Assembly: GCF_963678635.1 (NCBI RefSeq)
Contig: NC_087070.1
Span: forward strand, 16,621,840 to 16,685,839
DNA: 64,000 bases
Reading direction: 5' to 3'
Origin: Symsagittifera roscoffensis
Lineage: Eukaryota; Xenacoelomorpha; Acoela; Convolutidae
In this document: positions 62,984 through 64,000 of the stretch, one piece after another
How the letters are laid out: each line of letters opens with the position of its first letter
Position numbering within the stretch: position 1 is the stretch's first letter
Program-made: the position numbers and the translations under genes
Notes under the pieces: generated by a model
Database searches by the model: none
Seen by the model: the letters and a program-made list of their open reading frames with translations, nothing else
Told to the model about the DNA's origin: nothing

Positions 62984-63899
62984 CCGGGTTGTCGTCCATA
63001 AAAAAATGCTTATCATACAATTTCATATATGGCGGCTATGGAAAAATTCTTTTCATACAATTTTAATACAAAATTTAAAAACTGTTTTAAACTTCCAAGT
63101 CTATTTCCATCTTTTGAATCTTTCTGCTCAATATAAACATGATTTTAATTTTGTCAAAAAAATGCATATCGTAATTTTTTCATCTATGACGATTGTATGA
63201 TAAACATTACGCTATAGAAAAAATAAAAACTTCAAAATTAATTTAACGATATTTCTGGATGAATATACATGAGTTTTAAAAATTTTTTATTGAAAGAAGG
63301 CATTTTGACTCTCAAAAACATGATTTAAATTTTGGTCAAAAAATGCTTATCATATAATTTTCATGTATGAAAATTGTATTATATGCATTTTTTCATCAGC
63401 AAAAACACAAATTTGAGGTAAAAAAAATTTAATCTCATTTTTGGTTGCAAACTTGCTTTTGTGTTCAAATATGAATTTTTGCGAAAAAAAAGTTTTGCAG
63501 GCAAAAACTGACTTTTTGTTTACAGTTTTTTTTGTAAACACGTTTATGATTTTTTATTTCATTTGCTAAGATAAAAACAAATTTGTAAAAAAAAAACTGG
63601 CCTTTTTTCTCAATTACCAAAATTTTCAAACCAAAAGTTATCTAGCCATATACAAAAAGTTACATTTTTGGTATATATAGTTCCATGTGAATATGTAAGA
63701 ATTAACGTAGGTTGCAAAAATCACCAAATGCAGTTTATCTGCGTGGTAACTGCCAGTTACACTCTGGGTTTTCTTTTGACAAAAAGTCCAGGGCTAGTGT
63801 TTCGCTATTTTCATAGTAATTTTTTTTTGGTCCATGAAATAGTATAAGCAATTTTTTCATAACATGAAATAATATGATAAGCATTTTTTGTCAACCCGG
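62984..63899. mobile_element. CCGGGTTG-TIR element, copy 2 (about 915 bp) with 4-bp duplication
   Basis: Ends CCGGGTTGTC / GTCAACCCGG, with subterminal AAAAAATGCTTATCATACAA mirrored at the right end (ATATGATAAGCATTTTTTG). The flanking AAGC is at 62980-62983 and 63900-63903. The interior has repeated AAAATGCTTATCATA motifs and no transposase. Confidence 0.75.
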
Positions 63900-64000
63900 A
63901 AGCCTTGTTGATCAACATTTCTATAACTTAGCGCAATTTATCTTTTTTATTACTCGGTAGTATTTATATCATTCAGATCTATTTCAATTTTATGGAAATT

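Overview
The window is intron-rich, AT-rich metazoan DNA packed with mobile elements. Two host genes can be recognised from exon homology and phase-consistent splice sites, both on the minus strand: a GRAM-VASt (GRAMD1/Aster-type) sterol-transfer gene (exons 14035-22996) and a DEG/ENaC-family sodium channel (exons 51769-59266). Both are incomplete here. They point to an invertebrate animal with a transposon-inflated genome. A larvacean tunicate is one possibility, because env-bearing Ty3/gypsy elements of this type are known there, but this is not shown.

Layout. 1-~12.9 kb: a minus-strand Ty3/gypsy retrovirus-like element with an uninterrupted 2739-codon Gag-Pol, a small overlapping upstream ORF, two tiny membrane-protein ORFs, a 378-codon ORF containing no methionine at all, and the 5' part of an envelope-like gene that runs off the window. 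13-23 kb: GRAMD1-like gene with long introns carrying a recurrent short repeat. 23.8-25.4 kb: frameshifted fragment of a reverse transcriptase with a nuclease-like C-terminus. 25.7-30.65 kb: a visibly more GC-rich block of consecutive minus-strand ORFs that I cannot assign; it is the best candidate for an undescribed viral or mobile system. 30.73-36.78 kb: a giant imperfect palindrome (arms about 2.95 kb, loop about 150 bp). 38-41.3 kb: another RT C-terminal fragment, then a decayed Penelope-like element with RT and GIY-YIG domains. 42-49 kb: direct repeats, Helitron-like (HINE-type) non-autonomous elements and a hAT-type MITE with perfect target duplications. 49.2-50.1 kb: a 200-N gap beside 11-bp minisatellites. 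51-59.3 kb: DEG/ENaC exons with minisatellites and transposons in the introns. 59.4-64 kb: hAT-type and HINE-type elements, a 1.17-kb palindrome and a CCGGGTTG-TIR element.

The Ty3/gypsy element looks young because its very long frame is open; the Penelope-like element, the RT fragments and the GC-rich block are broken. No CRISPR, rRNA or convincing intact tRNA gene was seen. All splice sites were read by eye from acceptor/donor motifs and phase; no alignments or searches were run.
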